A stretch of DNA of 64,000 bases from Bacteroidota bacterium (GTDB lineage: Bacteria; Bacteroidota; Ignavibacteria; Ignavibacteriales; Melioribacteraceae): NCBI GenBank assembly GCA_023397505.1, contig JAEWUC010000003.1:372001-436000 (forward strand), read 5' to 3'. This document shows positions 37,213-45,906 of this stretch, piece by piece. The translations under genes and the position numbers were made by a program. Numbering within the stretch: position 1 is the first letter of the stretch; each line of letters starts with the position of its first letter. The notes beneath the pieces were generated by a model. It had not been told where the DNA came from and searched no databases. It worked only from the letters and a program-made list of their open reading frames with translations.

Positions 37213-37659
37213 TCAAAAACTTATTAAAACTTTTGCTTTGACGATATTGTTAAAATCAATTTTATATTCGGATTTTTTTTCTTCGAAGAACAATTGATCG
37301 TTTTCTATTCTAACCAATTTGGCGATCATTTTTTTTTCTTCGTTTTCATCTTTATAAGTGATTTCAAATTTTCTGTTTACATGTTTTGGAAATTGCGCAA
37401 TATATTTTAACGGTCTTTCAACTCCGGGCGATGAAACATCAAGACGGTAACTTGATTCAATCAAATTTTCATTCTCAATAGCATCATTGATTGCACGGCT
37501 GACTGCAGCACAATCCTCCGAGTTAATGCCCTTTTCTCCGTCGATGAATACTTCAATAATTCTAAGATGATTATCGCCGCGGATGTTTGTTTCAATCAAT
37601 AAAAAATTTAGTGATTGAACAATTTCTTCGATTTTAGCAAAAAAATTAACTTTTTCCAT
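37213..37659 (-). CDS. rimP: Ribosome maturation factor RimP
   Basis: 148 residues from ATG 37659. An upstream in-frame start would add 25 residues of non-family sequence and is rejected. Conserved parts are LRIIEVFIDGEKGINSEDCAAVSRAINDAIE, split here as LRIIEVFIDGEKGI and DCAAVSRAINDAIE, and YRLDVSSPGVERPLK. It helps form functional 30S subunits. First gene of the rimP-nusA-infB cluster. Confidence 0.93.
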   Translation of the reverse strand: MEKVNFFAKIEEIVQSLNFLLIETNIRGDNHLRIIEVFIDGEKGINSEDCAAVSRAINDAIENENLIESSYRLDVSSPGVERPLKYIAQFPKHVNRKFEITYKDENEEKKMIAKLVRIENDQLFFEEKKSEYKIDFNNIVKAKVLISF

Positions 37660-37848
37660 ACTCCACAAACAAAAATCGCCCACGAGGGGCGAATTAGACT
37701 GGACAAATGTATGTATTATGGCTTGAATAAGCAAATTACGGAATGATTAATATTTTGGATTTCTATCATAAACTTCCGGGTAATAATTCTCCCTGTACTA
37801 CGGCAAGTTTAAGAATTTTTGTTTTCCCTATTTCCTACATTTTTTATT

Positions 37849-38979
37849 TCATAAATTGAATTTAGAAATTATCTCGTCGCACAACGCATAACCAGTTGCA
37901 GTGAATTTCAATACCGAGTTTTGTTGAATTAAGTATCCATCTTTAATCAATTCATCTAAATAGTTTTTATTCATTTCAATCCACTCACTTCCAAAACGAT
38001 TTTCCAATTCTCTCAAATCCAAACCGTTGCTGCGCAATGCAAGCATAACATATTCAACAATCATTTGTTCACGTTTCAAAATTTCATAACCCGCAGCAGC
38101 ATTGCTCTTTTTATTTACCGCATCGTTATAAAATTTTACGCTCGAAAAATTCCACCAGCGTTTATTGCTAACAAACGAATGTGCCGATGAGCCGAAACCC
38201 AAGTAATCTTTATATCTCCAATATGCAAGGTTATGAATACACTCAAATCCCGGTTTTGTAAAATTTGAAACTTCGTATTGATCAAAACCTTTTGTGGATA
38301 AATACTCAATAGTCAATTCATAAAGTTCTGCGTCGTAATCTTCGTCCTGCATTTTAACTTTACCGTCCAAAACCATTTTATTTAATATCGTCCCGTGCTC
38401 AAGAATTAAACTGTAAGCCGAGATATGCTTTATCGGAAGCGATACAGCTGTAGTTAAATTCCTCATCCAAATTTCTTTTGTTTGATTCGGCAGGTTAAAA
38501 ATTAAATCGATGCTTATGTTTTCGAATATATCGGCTGCATCGCGCACTGTTTTAATAGCCGTTTCGGCGTCATGTATTCTTGTTAAAAAACCCAATTCTT
38601 TTTTATCGAATGACTGAATTCCGATACTAATTCTATTGATACCTGTATTCTTAAAGTCAATTAATTTTTCTTTAGAAACCGTTCCGGGATTTGTTTCCAT
38701 TGTTATTTCTGCTTTTTCATCAACACGGAATTTTGTTTTTACTTGCTCTAAAATTCTACCGATATATTCCGGTTCCATAAAAGAAGGAGTGCCGCCTCCC
38801 AAAAAGATTGAAGTTATTTTTCTATCTGCAGAGAATTCCAATGATTGTGTTTCAATCTCTTTAAATAAAGAATCCAGGTAGGATTGCGTATTCTCGTAAG
38901 AGACGATAGAATAGAAATCGCAGTAAATACATTTGTGATCGCAAAAAGGGATGTGAATATATATTGCCGTTTCTTTCAT
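37849..38979 (-). CDS. hemW: Radical SAM heme chaperone HemW (coproporphyrinogen III oxidase-like)
   Basis: 376 residues. The iron-sulfur CxxxCxxC motif is C13, C17, C20 in IPFCDHKCIYCDFYS, followed by GGGTPSFMEPE and the SAM-binding ISIGIQSFDKKELGFLTR. The HemW C-terminal domain has HNLAYWRYKDYLGFGSSAHSF (parts HNLAYWRYKDYLG and GSSAHSF). The fourth Cys of HemN after the motif (CxxxCxxCxC) is replaced by F22. This is HemW-like and argues against true anaerobic CPO activity. The gene is divergent from the SCP2-like gene, 73 bp away. Confidence 0.9.
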   Translation of the reverse strand: MKETAIYIHIPFCDHKCIYCDFYSIVSYENTQSYLDSLFKEIETQSLEFSADRKITSIFLGGGTPSFMEPEYIGRILEQVKTKFRVDEKAEITMETNPGTVSKEKLIDFKNTGINRISIGIQSFDKKELGFLTRIHDAETAIKTVRDAADIFENISIDLIFNLPNQTKEIWMRNLTTAVSLPIKHISAYSLILEHGTILNKMVLDGKVKMQDEDYDAELYELTIEYLSTKGFDQYEVSNFTKPGFECIHNLAYWRYKDYLGFGSSAHSFVSNKRWWNFSSVKFYNDAVNKKSNAAAGYEILKREQMIVEYVMLALRSNGLDLRELENRFGSEWIEMNKNYLDELIKDGYLIQQNSVLKFTATGYALCDEIISKFNL

Positions 38980-39052
38980 AAAATTTTATTTCGTTATAAA
39001 TCAAAATTACTTAATTTGAGATGAGGATGACAACAAATAAACAAATTAGAAT

Positions 39053-39445
39053 ATGAAAATATTTACAGATGAATGGGCAAAAGAATATGCCGGTAAAATA
39101 AATTCCAACAAAGAATACCAAGAAGCGGCTGAAGGTTGGATTTGGCCAATGGTATTTACTTCCGTTGATAATGATGTTCAGAAAAGTATTTATCTTGATT
39201 TGGAAAACGGGACTTGCAAATCGGCAAGACCCGCAACGGAAGATGATTTATTAAAAGCCGAGTTTATTATTTCTGCTTCCGCCGAAACATGGAAGGAAAT
39301 ATTGAATAAAAAATTAGATCCAATGATGGCTGTTATGGTAAAAAAACTTGAGTTAAAAAAGGGGAATGTAAGTTCGCTTCTTCAATACGTTAACGCCGCA
39401 AAGGAATTGATAAATTCCGCCACACAAGTAGAAACTGATTTTTAA
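39053..39445 (+). CDS. SCP2 sterol-binding-domain protein
   Basis: 130 residues, first plus-strand gene. The C-terminal half has the SCP2 layout: KSIYLDLENGTCKSARPA, ADFIISASAETWKEILNKK-like (AEFIISASAETWKEIL) and a last helix DPMMAVMVKKLELKKGNVSSLLQYV. This resembles small acyl/lipid-binding SCP2 proteins. The conserved Trp pair near GWIWPMVF is unusual. A strong hairpin terminator follows within 7 nt. Ligand unknown. Confidence 0.75.
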   Translation: MKIFTDEWAKEYAGKINSNKEYQEAAEGWIWPMVFTSVDNDVQKSIYLDLENGTCKSARPATEDDLLKAEFIISASAETWKEILNKKLDPMMAVMVKKLELKKGNVSSLLQYVNAAKELINSATQVETDF

Positions 39446-39451
39446 AATACT

Positions 39452-39478
39452 AAGGGGCTTACCCAGCCCCTTTATTTT
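39452..39478. terminator. Intrinsic terminator between convergent genes
   Basis: Stem AAGGGGCT/AGCCCCTT (8 bp) with loop TACCC and a following TATTTTGATT. It lies between the SCP2-like gene (+) and the DUF6588 gene (-) and may serve both. Confidence 0.85.
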
Positions 39479-39505
39479 GATTAAATATTTTCTTGCTTAT
39501 ACAAT

Positions 39506-40585
39506 TTATATTCCGAAAGAAATTCCCGCGCTTGCTGTTTTTGTCTTAGCAATTTTATAATCCGCATTTATATTGAAGAATGAAAGTTTAAGATTAAACC
39601 CGATAGTGACACCTGTAGAGTTTTCGCCTTCGAGTTCAAAATTGATTTTTGTGGGTGGAACTTGAACACCGTTTATTGTTTGATTTGATTGGTAATCGTA
39701 CTTAACCGTTGTTTTAGATGATTCCGTAGTCAAACCAATAAACGGAGAAAAAGCTATTGTATTTCCGAATGTTTTGCCGGCATAAATTCCAAATTGAGTT
39801 GAGCTGCTTTCAAAAATATCACCGACTTTCATTGATTGCGAAAAGAAACTTACGGCAATATCAATCGGCAATGGCTTTAAGAAAAATGCACCCGGATTGT
39901 GTATTGCCCCGATTCCCCACAACGAAAAATCTCCGAGATCATCCGATACTTTTATTTTCGGCGAATACCTAATCGCAATGTTTGTACCTAAAACCGTTCC
40001 GCCTGTTAATTGAATGCCTGGGGTCGGAAGAATTGAAATCTCGTCCAACAAACCTTTTACTTCGTCAACGGCTAGAGTATATGAATCAATAGTAAAAGTT
40101 TGTCCATTCGCTTGAACTTGTTGCTGCGGGAATAAAATATTTAATTTTTCTTTTTCGCTGCCAACTATAGTTGGACCTGAAAATTGAACAGTAAATTGTT
40201 TTTCCAATATTGCATTTTTAAGACTATTATAATTCGGATTGCCTTGGGTAAATCCTGAATTGGCAAGAATTTGGTCAACTTGCGAACTAGTAAAATAAAA
40301 ATCACCGTTTGCATTAAATTTTTTATTTTCATCTGAGAAGAAAGAACCGGCGGCAATAAATTTAAGATTGAGATGTAACTTAAATTTAACAGCTTCCGGC
40401 ACCTTTGAAACCCATCCCGAATTAAGGTTAGAACCAAAAGCCGAAATTACCGGGGCTACATACGCCTTGCCTGCACCGGAAGAAAGATTAGATAAAGTTT
40501 CTTCGAGGTTCTGCGCTTTTATATTACTCACAGAAAAAAAGATGATAATTAAAAACAACTGTATAAATAAAAATATTTTTTTCAT
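39506..40585 (-). CDS. DUF6588 family outer-membrane protein
   Basis: 359 residues from ATG 40585, which is preceded by a strong Shine-Dalgarno AAGGAGG 5-7 nt upstream; an upstream in-frame ATG at 40624 lacks this. The signal peptide ends in NIKAQ. The mature N-terminus has LSSGAGKAYVAPVISAFGSNLNSGW, split as SSGAGKAYVAPVISAFG and NLNSGW, the mark of DUF6588. The C-terminal half is a series of amphipathic strands (IAIRYSPKIKVSD, FAFSPFIGL-like AFSPFIGLTTES, STGVTIGFNLKLSF), suggesting a porin-like barrel. Function unknown. Confidence 0.8.
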   Translation of the reverse strand: MKKIFLFIQLFLIIIFFSVSNIKAQNLEETLSNLSSGAGKAYVAPVISAFGSNLNSGWVSKVPEAVKFKLHLNLKFIAAGSFFSDENKKFNANGDFYFTSSQVDQILANSGFTQGNPNYNSLKNAILEKQFTVQFSGPTIVGSEKEKLNILFPQQQVQANGQTFTIDSYTLAVDEVKGLLDEISILPTPGIQLTGGTVLGTNIAIRYSPKIKVSDDLGDFSLWGIGAIHNPGAFFLKPLPIDIAVSFFSQSMKVGDIFESSSTQFGIYAGKTFGNTIAFSPFIGLTTESSKTTVKYDYQSNQTINGVQVPPTKINFELEGENSTGVTIGFNLKLSFFNINADYKIAKTKTASAGISFGI

Positions 40586-40686
40586 ACCCTCCTCCTTTTG
40601 TTCTATCGTTAAAATATTTTTCAATTAAGTTCCTATCCAAAGAAAAACTATTTAAATAAAATAAGTTGTGTTAAAGAACATATTTA

Positions 40687-42396
40687 CTAATCTGTTATAC
40701 CCATCAATTCTTTTGCGCTGTTAATCGCTGCTTCTGAAATATTTTCTCCGCTCATTAATTTTGCAACTTCTTTTAAGCGGTCGTTTATTCCCAATTCCTT
40801 TAAATAACTTACGACGCGTTCGCCTGTTTTTTTCTTCTCGACCGCAAAATGTATATCTGCAAGTCCTGCTATTTGCGGCAGATGCGTTATTGCAATTATT
40901 TGATGAAACGAAGCGAGGGATTTTAATACTTGTCCAACTTTCTGCGCAATTCTTCCGCTTACGCCGGTATCAATCTCATCAAAAATTAAAATCGGGAGCC
41001 GGTCGGATTTTGCAAGTATCGATTTAAGTGCAAGCATAACGCGGGATATTTCTCCGCCGGATGCAACTTTTGCCAATGGCTTTAAATCTTCGCCGATGTT
41101 GGTTGAAATAAAAAATTCAACAGAGTCATAACCGTTTGAATCAAATTTATATTTCTGCCCGTCAGCTATTAAATAGTTTTCAACTTTTTCATCGGCTTTT
41201 TCGTTTTGAATTTTCACTTCGAATCGTGAATCGTTTATTCCCAAATTTTTTAGCGCAGCTTCAACTTCCTTTTTAATTTTTTTTGAAATGATTTTTCTTT
41301 CTGCCGATATTTTTTTTGCAGCCGTTCCGCATTCAATCCTTGCTTGTTCTATTTGCTTATTCAACAAAGAAATCTTATCGGAGAAATTTTCTGCAAGTTC
41401 AAATTCGACACCTATTTTTTCGCGGTGTTTTAATACAGAATCAATTGTGCCGCCGTATTTTTTCTTTAATAAATTAAATGCGCCGAGCCGGTCCCTAATC
41501 TCGTCAAGACGGGAAGGATCAATTTCTATTTTATCTTTATAACTACGGACAAATGATGAAACATCATCAAGCAAAGAAAAAGCCGATTCACATTCGTTCA
41601 CTTTCTCATCAAATTGTTTATCAATTTTAGCAAGCTCGGCAATTTTGTTTTTTACTTCGCCTAGTTGATCCATTACCGCGCCTTCATTCTCATAAATCGA
41701 ATTGTAAATATCATTCGTTAATGTTATCAGCCGCTCGGAGTTTTCAAGAATTTTCAACTCATCTTCAAGTTGAGTTTCTTCATTTAATTTCGGTGAAACC
41801 GCATCAATCTCTTTAATTTGAAAATCATACAACTCGCGTTTTTCTTTTATGATATTCTCTTTGCTTTTTAGTTCCCGGAGTTCTTTTGTCAAGTTGTAAA
41901 GATTAGAAGACAACAACCGGAAATCTTCCAGATGTTTATTTAAGTCGGCAAATTCATCAAGCATTTCAATATGAGTTTCGGTTCTTAATAAAGATTGGTG
42001 CTCATGCTGCCCGTGTAGATCAACAAGCAAATCGCCTGCTTCTTTAATAATATTTAATGTTACAGGTGTATCATTCAAAAAACATCTGTTTGTTCCCTTT
42101 AAAGAAATTTCTCTTCTTACTATTAGGTCGTCGGTAAAATCAATATCGTTTTCCTCAACGAGCCGTTTAATTCTTTGATTACCTTTTACATCGTAGATAC
42201 CTTCAACAATAGACTTCTCAGCTCCTTTTCTCACAATTTCGGTAGAGGCGCGTTCACCAAGCAGCAAACCCATTGCGTCGATAATTATTGATTTACCGGC
42301 GCCTGTTTCCCCGGTAATAATATTTAATCCTTTTCCAAATTCAACTTGGATATTTTCGATCAGCGCGTAATCTTTGATTAGAAGTGTTTTTAGCAT
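40687..42396 (-). CDS. recN: DNA repair protein RecN
   Basis: 569 residues. SMC-like ATPase with Walker A GETGAGKS (29-36), a coiled-coil middle region (about 150-370), the ABC signature VASGGEISRVMLALK, Walker B LPILIFDEIDTGVSG and the H-loop IIAITHLPQIAGLAD. It acts early in double-strand-break repair. No SOS box can be claimed from this sequence. Followed upstream by a 348-bp gene-free stretch. Confidence 0.97.
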   Translation of the reverse strand: MLKTLLIKDYALIENIQVEFGKGLNIITGETGAGKSIIIDAMGLLLGERASTEIVRKGAEKSIVEGIYDVKGNQRIKRLVEENDIDFTDDLIVRREISLKGTNRCFLNDTPVTLNIIKEAGDLLVDLHGQHEHQSLLRTETHIEMLDEFADLNKHLEDFRLLSSNLYNLTKELRELKSKENIIKEKRELYDFQIKEIDAVSPKLNEETQLEDELKILENSERLITLTNDIYNSIYENEGAVMDQLGEVKNKIAELAKIDKQFDEKVNECESAFSLLDDVSSFVRSYKDKIEIDPSRLDEIRDRLGAFNLLKKKYGGTIDSVLKHREKIGVEFELAENFSDKISLLNKQIEQARIECGTAAKKISAERKIISKKIKKEVEAALKNLGINDSRFEVKIQNEKADEKVENYLIADGQKYKFDSNGYDSVEFFISTNIGEDLKPLAKVASGGEISRVMLALKSILAKSDRLPILIFDEIDTGVSGRIAQKVGQVLKSLASFHQIIAITHLPQIAGLADIHFAVEKKKTGERVVSYLKELGINDRLKEVAKLMSGENISEAAINSAKELMGITD

Positions 42397-42744
42397 GAAT
42401 TGTTAAATTATTTTGATGCGAATATTGCGAAGAATGAAGTAACTAGCAAGTATTTGGCTGGAGTAATTAGTATTTAGTACAAAGTATTGAGGTTTTAGTC
42501 TGCTTAAAGAATTTAATCAGCGTCTTAATTTGACATTAGCGCCATGGTTAAATATATTTCGACCCCAAGTTTGAAGAAAAGTTCTTATATATATTTAGTC
42601 GCGAAAGAAAATTATACCGCTGGTCCGTCAATAAAAAAATTTATTGACGAGATAAAGTGTAGAAATTGGCGGCGAGTTGGGTTTATCCCGTCGGAATGAA
42701 ATGAAGGCGGACTCATAACTCGAATGTTCATATAAAAATTACAT
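42397..42744. other. Gene-free stretch between recN and tRNA-fMet
   Basis: No convincing ORF. It holds the recN promoter side and the tRNA leader. TATAAA at 42731-42736 is a possible -10 element for the tRNA, but no matching -35 is seen. Segments 42662-42673 and 42692-42706 have near copies at 44455-44466 and 44469-44483, part of the duplicated tRNA locus. Confidence 0.5.
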
Positions 42745-42805
<61 letters not shown>

Positions 42806-42817
<12 letters not shown>

Positions 42818-42857
42818 CAAAGAAAAAAAATCCGGCTTTTGCCGGGTTTTTTGTTTT
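42806..42857 (+). repeat. Left copy of a ~52-nt direct repeat (tRNA-fMet 3' end plus terminator)
   Basis: Begins in the T-arm of the tRNA (CTGACCCCGCTACAAAG) and runs through the terminator. The right copy at 44689-44740 matches with about three substitutions and one 1-nt gap. Confidence 0.85.
42828..42854 (+). terminator. Intrinsic terminator after tRNA-fMet
   Basis: Stem CCGGC/GCCGG with TTTT loop, flanking A/T pairs, followed by GTTTTTTGTTTT. Confidence 0.88.
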
Positions 42858-42941
42858 AAAGAACAATTTTAGTACTTCGAGTTTCTCATTAAAAAAATCC
42901 TTATTCTACTGTACAAAAAAAATTTTATTTTCATTACACAA

Positions 42942-43208
42942 ATGCCATATTTTATATATCTCCTCAAAAGTGAGGAAGGATATCATTATATCGGGCAAAC
43001 AGAAGATTTAAACCGCAGACTTTCGGAACACAACTTTCATACTGCTCACTTAACTAAACACGGCAATAACTGGCGAATAATTTATACTGAAGAATTTTAT
43101 ACATGTTCGGAAGCTATGAAAAGAGAAAAATGGTTAAAAAACAATATACCTGGGTGGAGTCAGCCGAAGGCGGATACATACAAAAAAAAGTCATGGGGTT
43201 ATCCATGA
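42942..43208 (+). CDS. GIY-YIG nuclease domain protein
   Basis: 88 residues. The N-terminus MPYFIYLLKSEEGYHYIGQT carries the two GIY-YIG strands (Y6 and Y16-I17-G18). R25 (NRRLSEHN) is the catalytic arginine position, and TEEFYTCSEAMKREKWLKN holds the metal-binding Glu helix. Single-domain members of this family cut or nick DNA; their cellular role is mostly unknown. The gene lies 125 bp after tRNA-fMet, between two copies of the tRNA 3' end. The last ~15 residues (ADTYKKKSWGYP) do not look like the family and may be read-through sequence. Confidence 0.85.
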   Translation: MPYFIYLLKSEEGYHYIGQTEDLNRRLSEHNFHTAHLTKHGNNWRIIYTEEFYTCSEAMKREKWLKNNIPGWSQPKADTYKKKSWGYP

Positions 43209-43254
43209 CTTACGCAGAATACAATTGCTAAAATATTTTAAGCATATTGATTGG

Positions 43255-44298
43255 TTATCTTTTCTTTTCAAGTTCAGTCAAGTTAATAAATTCCCCGCCG
43301 GACATCGAACGGTCCGCATAACCGCTGTTTGGGCATTTCATCGCGTGTGAGCCAAGTATTCCGCCGCAAACCGAACATCTTTTAGAATTTGCCTCATCTT
43401 GCTGAGAGTTCTGCATCATTTTTTTTGATGAGCTTCCGCCGAGGAAAAACATTATCAATATAAGTAGATAAATGGCGGCGGAAATGAAAAAGAAAATTGA
43501 CATTGTAATTACAAACATCAGTAAAACATATACAGACGATCTAATTATACCAACCTTTTGCCCATAATCTTTTACGCTTTTTATTATTAAAAAAACGCCC
43601 GATACAATAAATCCCCAGAAGGAAAAAAACAGAAACAAGGTTTCCAATTCCATGCTTGGTAAAAGGAAACTGCCGTTCATAATTATTTCTACGCTTCTGC
43701 CCCTGTAAAAAAAGAATATGTAGCCAAGCATAACACCAATAATTAATGCGTTGAAGAAAAACCAAGGCTCCTGTGATGAGGTTATAGCTTTTTCGCTGCG
43801 CTTGGTGAAGTTATAATTTATTTTTGTGTAAAAACGGAATAACAAAAAAGAGATTAAAAGTGAGATTGCCGCGGTTATTAATATGTTTGTCAATGTGTCG
43901 AACTTATTGAAAAAATTTAGAACGGCAATTTCATTCTCTCTACCTTTAGGATAAAAGTTGCGATTGATATCCAAGAACTTTAACCAGGCTTGTGTTCTAT
44001 CGGAAAATTTTACCAGCACAAAACCGTAATACCTGTTTTGAGAATTTTGTTGAATTGTGAGAGAATCCTGCTTGGTTATTTTTTTCTCTTTTACATTTGC
44101 CGAGGCTTCCGGCTTTGAAAATACTTTTACAATACCGTCTCTAAAAGCTGTAAACACCACACCCGGCTGGTCATCTACACCATAACTTAAGCTTAATCTC
44201 TGTGTCGCAGGGTTTAAACCAACTGAAAATAATGAGTAGATTATTAGTACAACTAGGGCTATTGAAACTATGCGGATAAGTTTTTCTTTTTTGAACAT
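43255..44298 (-). CDS. Unrecognised multi-pass membrane protein with SH3b-like loop and C-terminal Cys motif
   Basis: 347 residues. One TM helix near 9-28 is followed by an extracytoplasmic segment (about 35-125) with SH3b-like strands (VVFTAFRDGIVKVFSKP, YYGFVLVKFSDRTQAWLKF). About five more TM helices (~135-295) follow, then a cytoplasmic tail with C-x2-C (KRCSVCGG) and a later HAMKCPNSG, which resembles a zinc ribbon with a missing fourth ligand. I do not recognise a named family. The SH3b-like part could bind peptidoglycan. It lies convergent to the GIY-YIG gene, inside the interval bounded by the duplicated tRNA end. Confidence 0.6.
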   Translation of the reverse strand: MFKKEKLIRIVSIALVVLIIYSLFSVGLNPATQRLSLSYGVDDQPGVVFTAFRDGIVKVFSKPEASANVKEKKITKQDSLTIQQNSQNRYYGFVLVKFSDRTQAWLKFLDINRNFYPKGRENEIAVLNFFNKFDTLTNILITAAISLLISFLLFRFYTKINYNFTKRSEKAITSSQEPWFFFNALIIGVMLGYIFFFYRGRSVEIIMNGSFLLPSMELETLFLFFSFWGFIVSGVFLIIKSVKDYGQKVGIIRSSVYVLLMFVITMSIFFFISAAIYLLILIMFFLGGSSSKKMMQNSQQDEANSKRCSVCGGILGSHAMKCPNSGYADRSMSGGEFINLTELEKKR

Positions 44299-45033
44299 TG
44301 TTGAGTATCCTTATATGCTTTTGAGTGTTTTCATTATTATGCAAGAACTACTCTTCGTTTCATTTAAAGTCTTTTATCATTCGGAGAAAATATTAAGGAT
44401 ATTATCTTAATATCACAAATGATTTTTATGGGTATATACTTAATTTCTATTGCGGAAATTGGTGGCTGCGGAATGAAAAGAAGTATTGACGGATTCCGGA
44501 ATTTGACAGATTTTGTAATAGAGTGAATTATTTATGCCGCCGGGATATTCCAAAACTTTACTGTTAGATTTTTTATTACGGCTGATTCTAATTTCAAACA
44601 GCGACAAATTGTAACCAATACGATTACTGCAGAATGTAAACGCAGGGAGAGTGAAATCCCGCTCCGAGTTTTACGAAGAAGCGGGATACTGACCCCGCTA
44701 CAAAGAAAAAAATCCGGCATTTGTCGGATTTTTTGTTTTTAACCGTCGGTAACATTTTCGACAAACACAAAACATTCCAATTCGGTAAGAAATAATTCTA
44801 ATTTCATTTCACATTAATGCAATTCGGCAGTAAATAATATTCAATTATTGATCGGAAATTAGGATTAACCTTTAATGAATTATAATTGAATGACGTGAAA
44901 AGGTAATTCCAAAGCGATTTATTATGATTATTTAATTAGCAATTATAATTCGTCGGCAGTTAATTAAAATAAACAGCGAATCAATTGTAATATACCGGCA
45001 ATATATTATAATTCCGCATCGATTTATTATACG
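44299..45033. other. Gene-free stretch with decayed tRNA-locus copy and degenerate repeats
   Basis: No supported ORF. 44455-44740 resembles the tRNA-fMet locus (upstream segments, tRNA 3' end and terminator) but lacks the tRNA body. A 7-bp hairpin TCCCGCT/AGCGGGA is at 44657-44686. 44821-45030 is very AT-rich with short degenerate direct repeats (TAATTCC-4 nt-CGATTTATTAT at 44904 and 45009). Confidence 0.5.
44689..44740 (+). repeat. Right copy of the tRNA-fMet 3'-end/terminator repeat
   Basis: Matches 42806-42857 from CTGACCCCGCTACAAAG through the terminator. The terminator hairpin is still intact here (arms AATCCGGC and GTCGGATT, one G-T pair, 44712-44731, then TTTTG), although no tRNA precedes it. 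Confidence 0.85.
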
Positions 45034-45060
45034 TACGGACGGGATATATTCCCGTCCGTA
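45034..45060. repeat. REP-like palindrome, family A, upstream of RAYT
   Basis: Perfect 11-bp arms TACGGACGGGA and TCCCGTCCGTA around a TATAT loop. The inner 8-bp arms and loop are identical to the copy at 45734-45754. Confidence 0.85.
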
Positions 45061-45099
45061 TAATTAATGTTGCCTAATCATTTTTTTCTTAATAATTGT

Positions 45100-45120
45100 G
45101 GAGCGATTAGTAATCGCTCC
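45100..45120. repeat. REP-like palindrome, family B, upstream of RAYT
   Basis: Perfect 10-bp arms GGAGCGATTA and TAATCGCTCC with a 1-nt centre. Flanking TTGTG/CACAA extends the dyad with one bulged C. A partner lies at 45907-45923 and an interrupted one at 45820-45858. Confidence 0.85.
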
Positions 45121-45180
45121 CCACAAAAAAAATTATTGTTGACGGTTTAATATTCATTCGATATTTTATTGCGGCAATGA

Positions 45181-45717
45181 ATGGTAAATAATATGAATGA
45201 ACATTTACCGCAACGTAAACCCAACCGTTACAAATATTTCGATTACAGCCGGCCCGGTTATTATTTCATTACTATTTGTTCACACAAGATGAAACATTTG
45301 TTCGGTGAAATTATTAATTGCAAAATGGTATTAAATGATGCCGGGAAAATCGTTAATAATTGTTGGAATGAAATTACAAATCATTTTAAAGATATCGAAT
45401 TGGATTATTATCAATTAATGCCGAATCATTTACACGGTATTATAATTATTAATCCATCCGCTGCAGTGAACACAAATTTTGCGTTCACTGCGGATAGAAC
45501 AAAAATGATTCTGTCAAAAGTTATTCAACAATTTAAAAGAAAAGTTACCATCGAAGTTAATTCTCTTTACAAAACCAGTCAGCCGGTTTGGCAAAAATCA
45601 TTTTATGATCACATTATTCGTAATGAAAAGGAATTATTTAATATCCGGAAGTATATTGTACAAAATCCTTTGAAATGGGATATAAATAAAAATACATCGG
45701 AAAACTTATTTGTATAA
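45181..45717 (+). CDS. REP-associated tyrosine transposase (RAYT, TnpA_REP, Y1/HUH)
   Basis: 178 residues, a single Y1 HUH nuclease domain. The N-terminus has the family pattern YFDYSRPGYYFITICSHK. The HUH motif is H83-L84-H85 in LMPNHLHGIIII. The C-terminal helix YDHIIRNEKELFNIRKYIV followed by QNPLKW gives Y158 as the likely nucleophile, equivalent to the Tyr of E. coli TnpA_REP by its position before the NP motif. RAYTs nick and rejoin single-stranded REP hairpins. Palindromes lie on both sides (45034-45120 and 45734-45929), as expected for a RAYT with its REPs. Starts at ATG 45181; a second ATG is at 45193. Confidence 0.93.
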   Translation: MVNNMNEHLPQRKPNRYKYFDYSRPGYYFITICSHKMKHLFGEIINCKMVLNDAGKIVNNCWNEITNHFKDIELDYYQLMPNHLHGIIIINPSAAVNTNFAFTADRTKMILSKVIQQFKRKVTIEVNSLYKTSQPVWQKSFYDHIIRNEKELFNIRKYIVQNPLKWDINKNTSENLFV

Positions 45718-45729
45718 AACATGTTATTT

Positions 45730-45754
45730 GTAGGGACGGGATATATTCCCGTCC
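45730..45754 (+). repeat. REP-like element, family A, with 5' GTAG, downstream of RAYT
   Basis: GTAG (45730-45733) directly precedes 8-bp arms GGACGGGA and TCCCGTCC around a TATAT loop. Same core as 45037-45057. Confidence 0.88.
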
Positions 45755-45819
45755 AAATATTATCTGTTTCCAAATATTCCGGTTCGCATAAAAAATACAT
45801 TAACAAATAAAATAAAAAC

Positions 45820-45858
45820 GGAGCGATCCCCGCCGCGGCGGACAGGTTTAATCGCTCC
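45820..45858. repeat. Family B palindrome interrupted by a GC-rich palindrome
   Basis: Outer arms GGAGCGAT and ATCGCTCC are those of family B, but the centre is replaced by 23 nt containing the 12-bp perfect palindrome CCGCCGCGGCGG (45830-45841). Confidence 0.8.
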
Positions 45859-45906
45859 AGGCAAAAACATGCTTGTTGTTTGTAATTTTTTTTAAAACAA
45901 TTGCGT

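Noticed and set aside
44657..44686. Second tRNA gene before the right copy of the tRNA end
   Set aside because: No anticodon arm or D-arm can be folded; only the T-arm 3' half and acceptor end are preserved.
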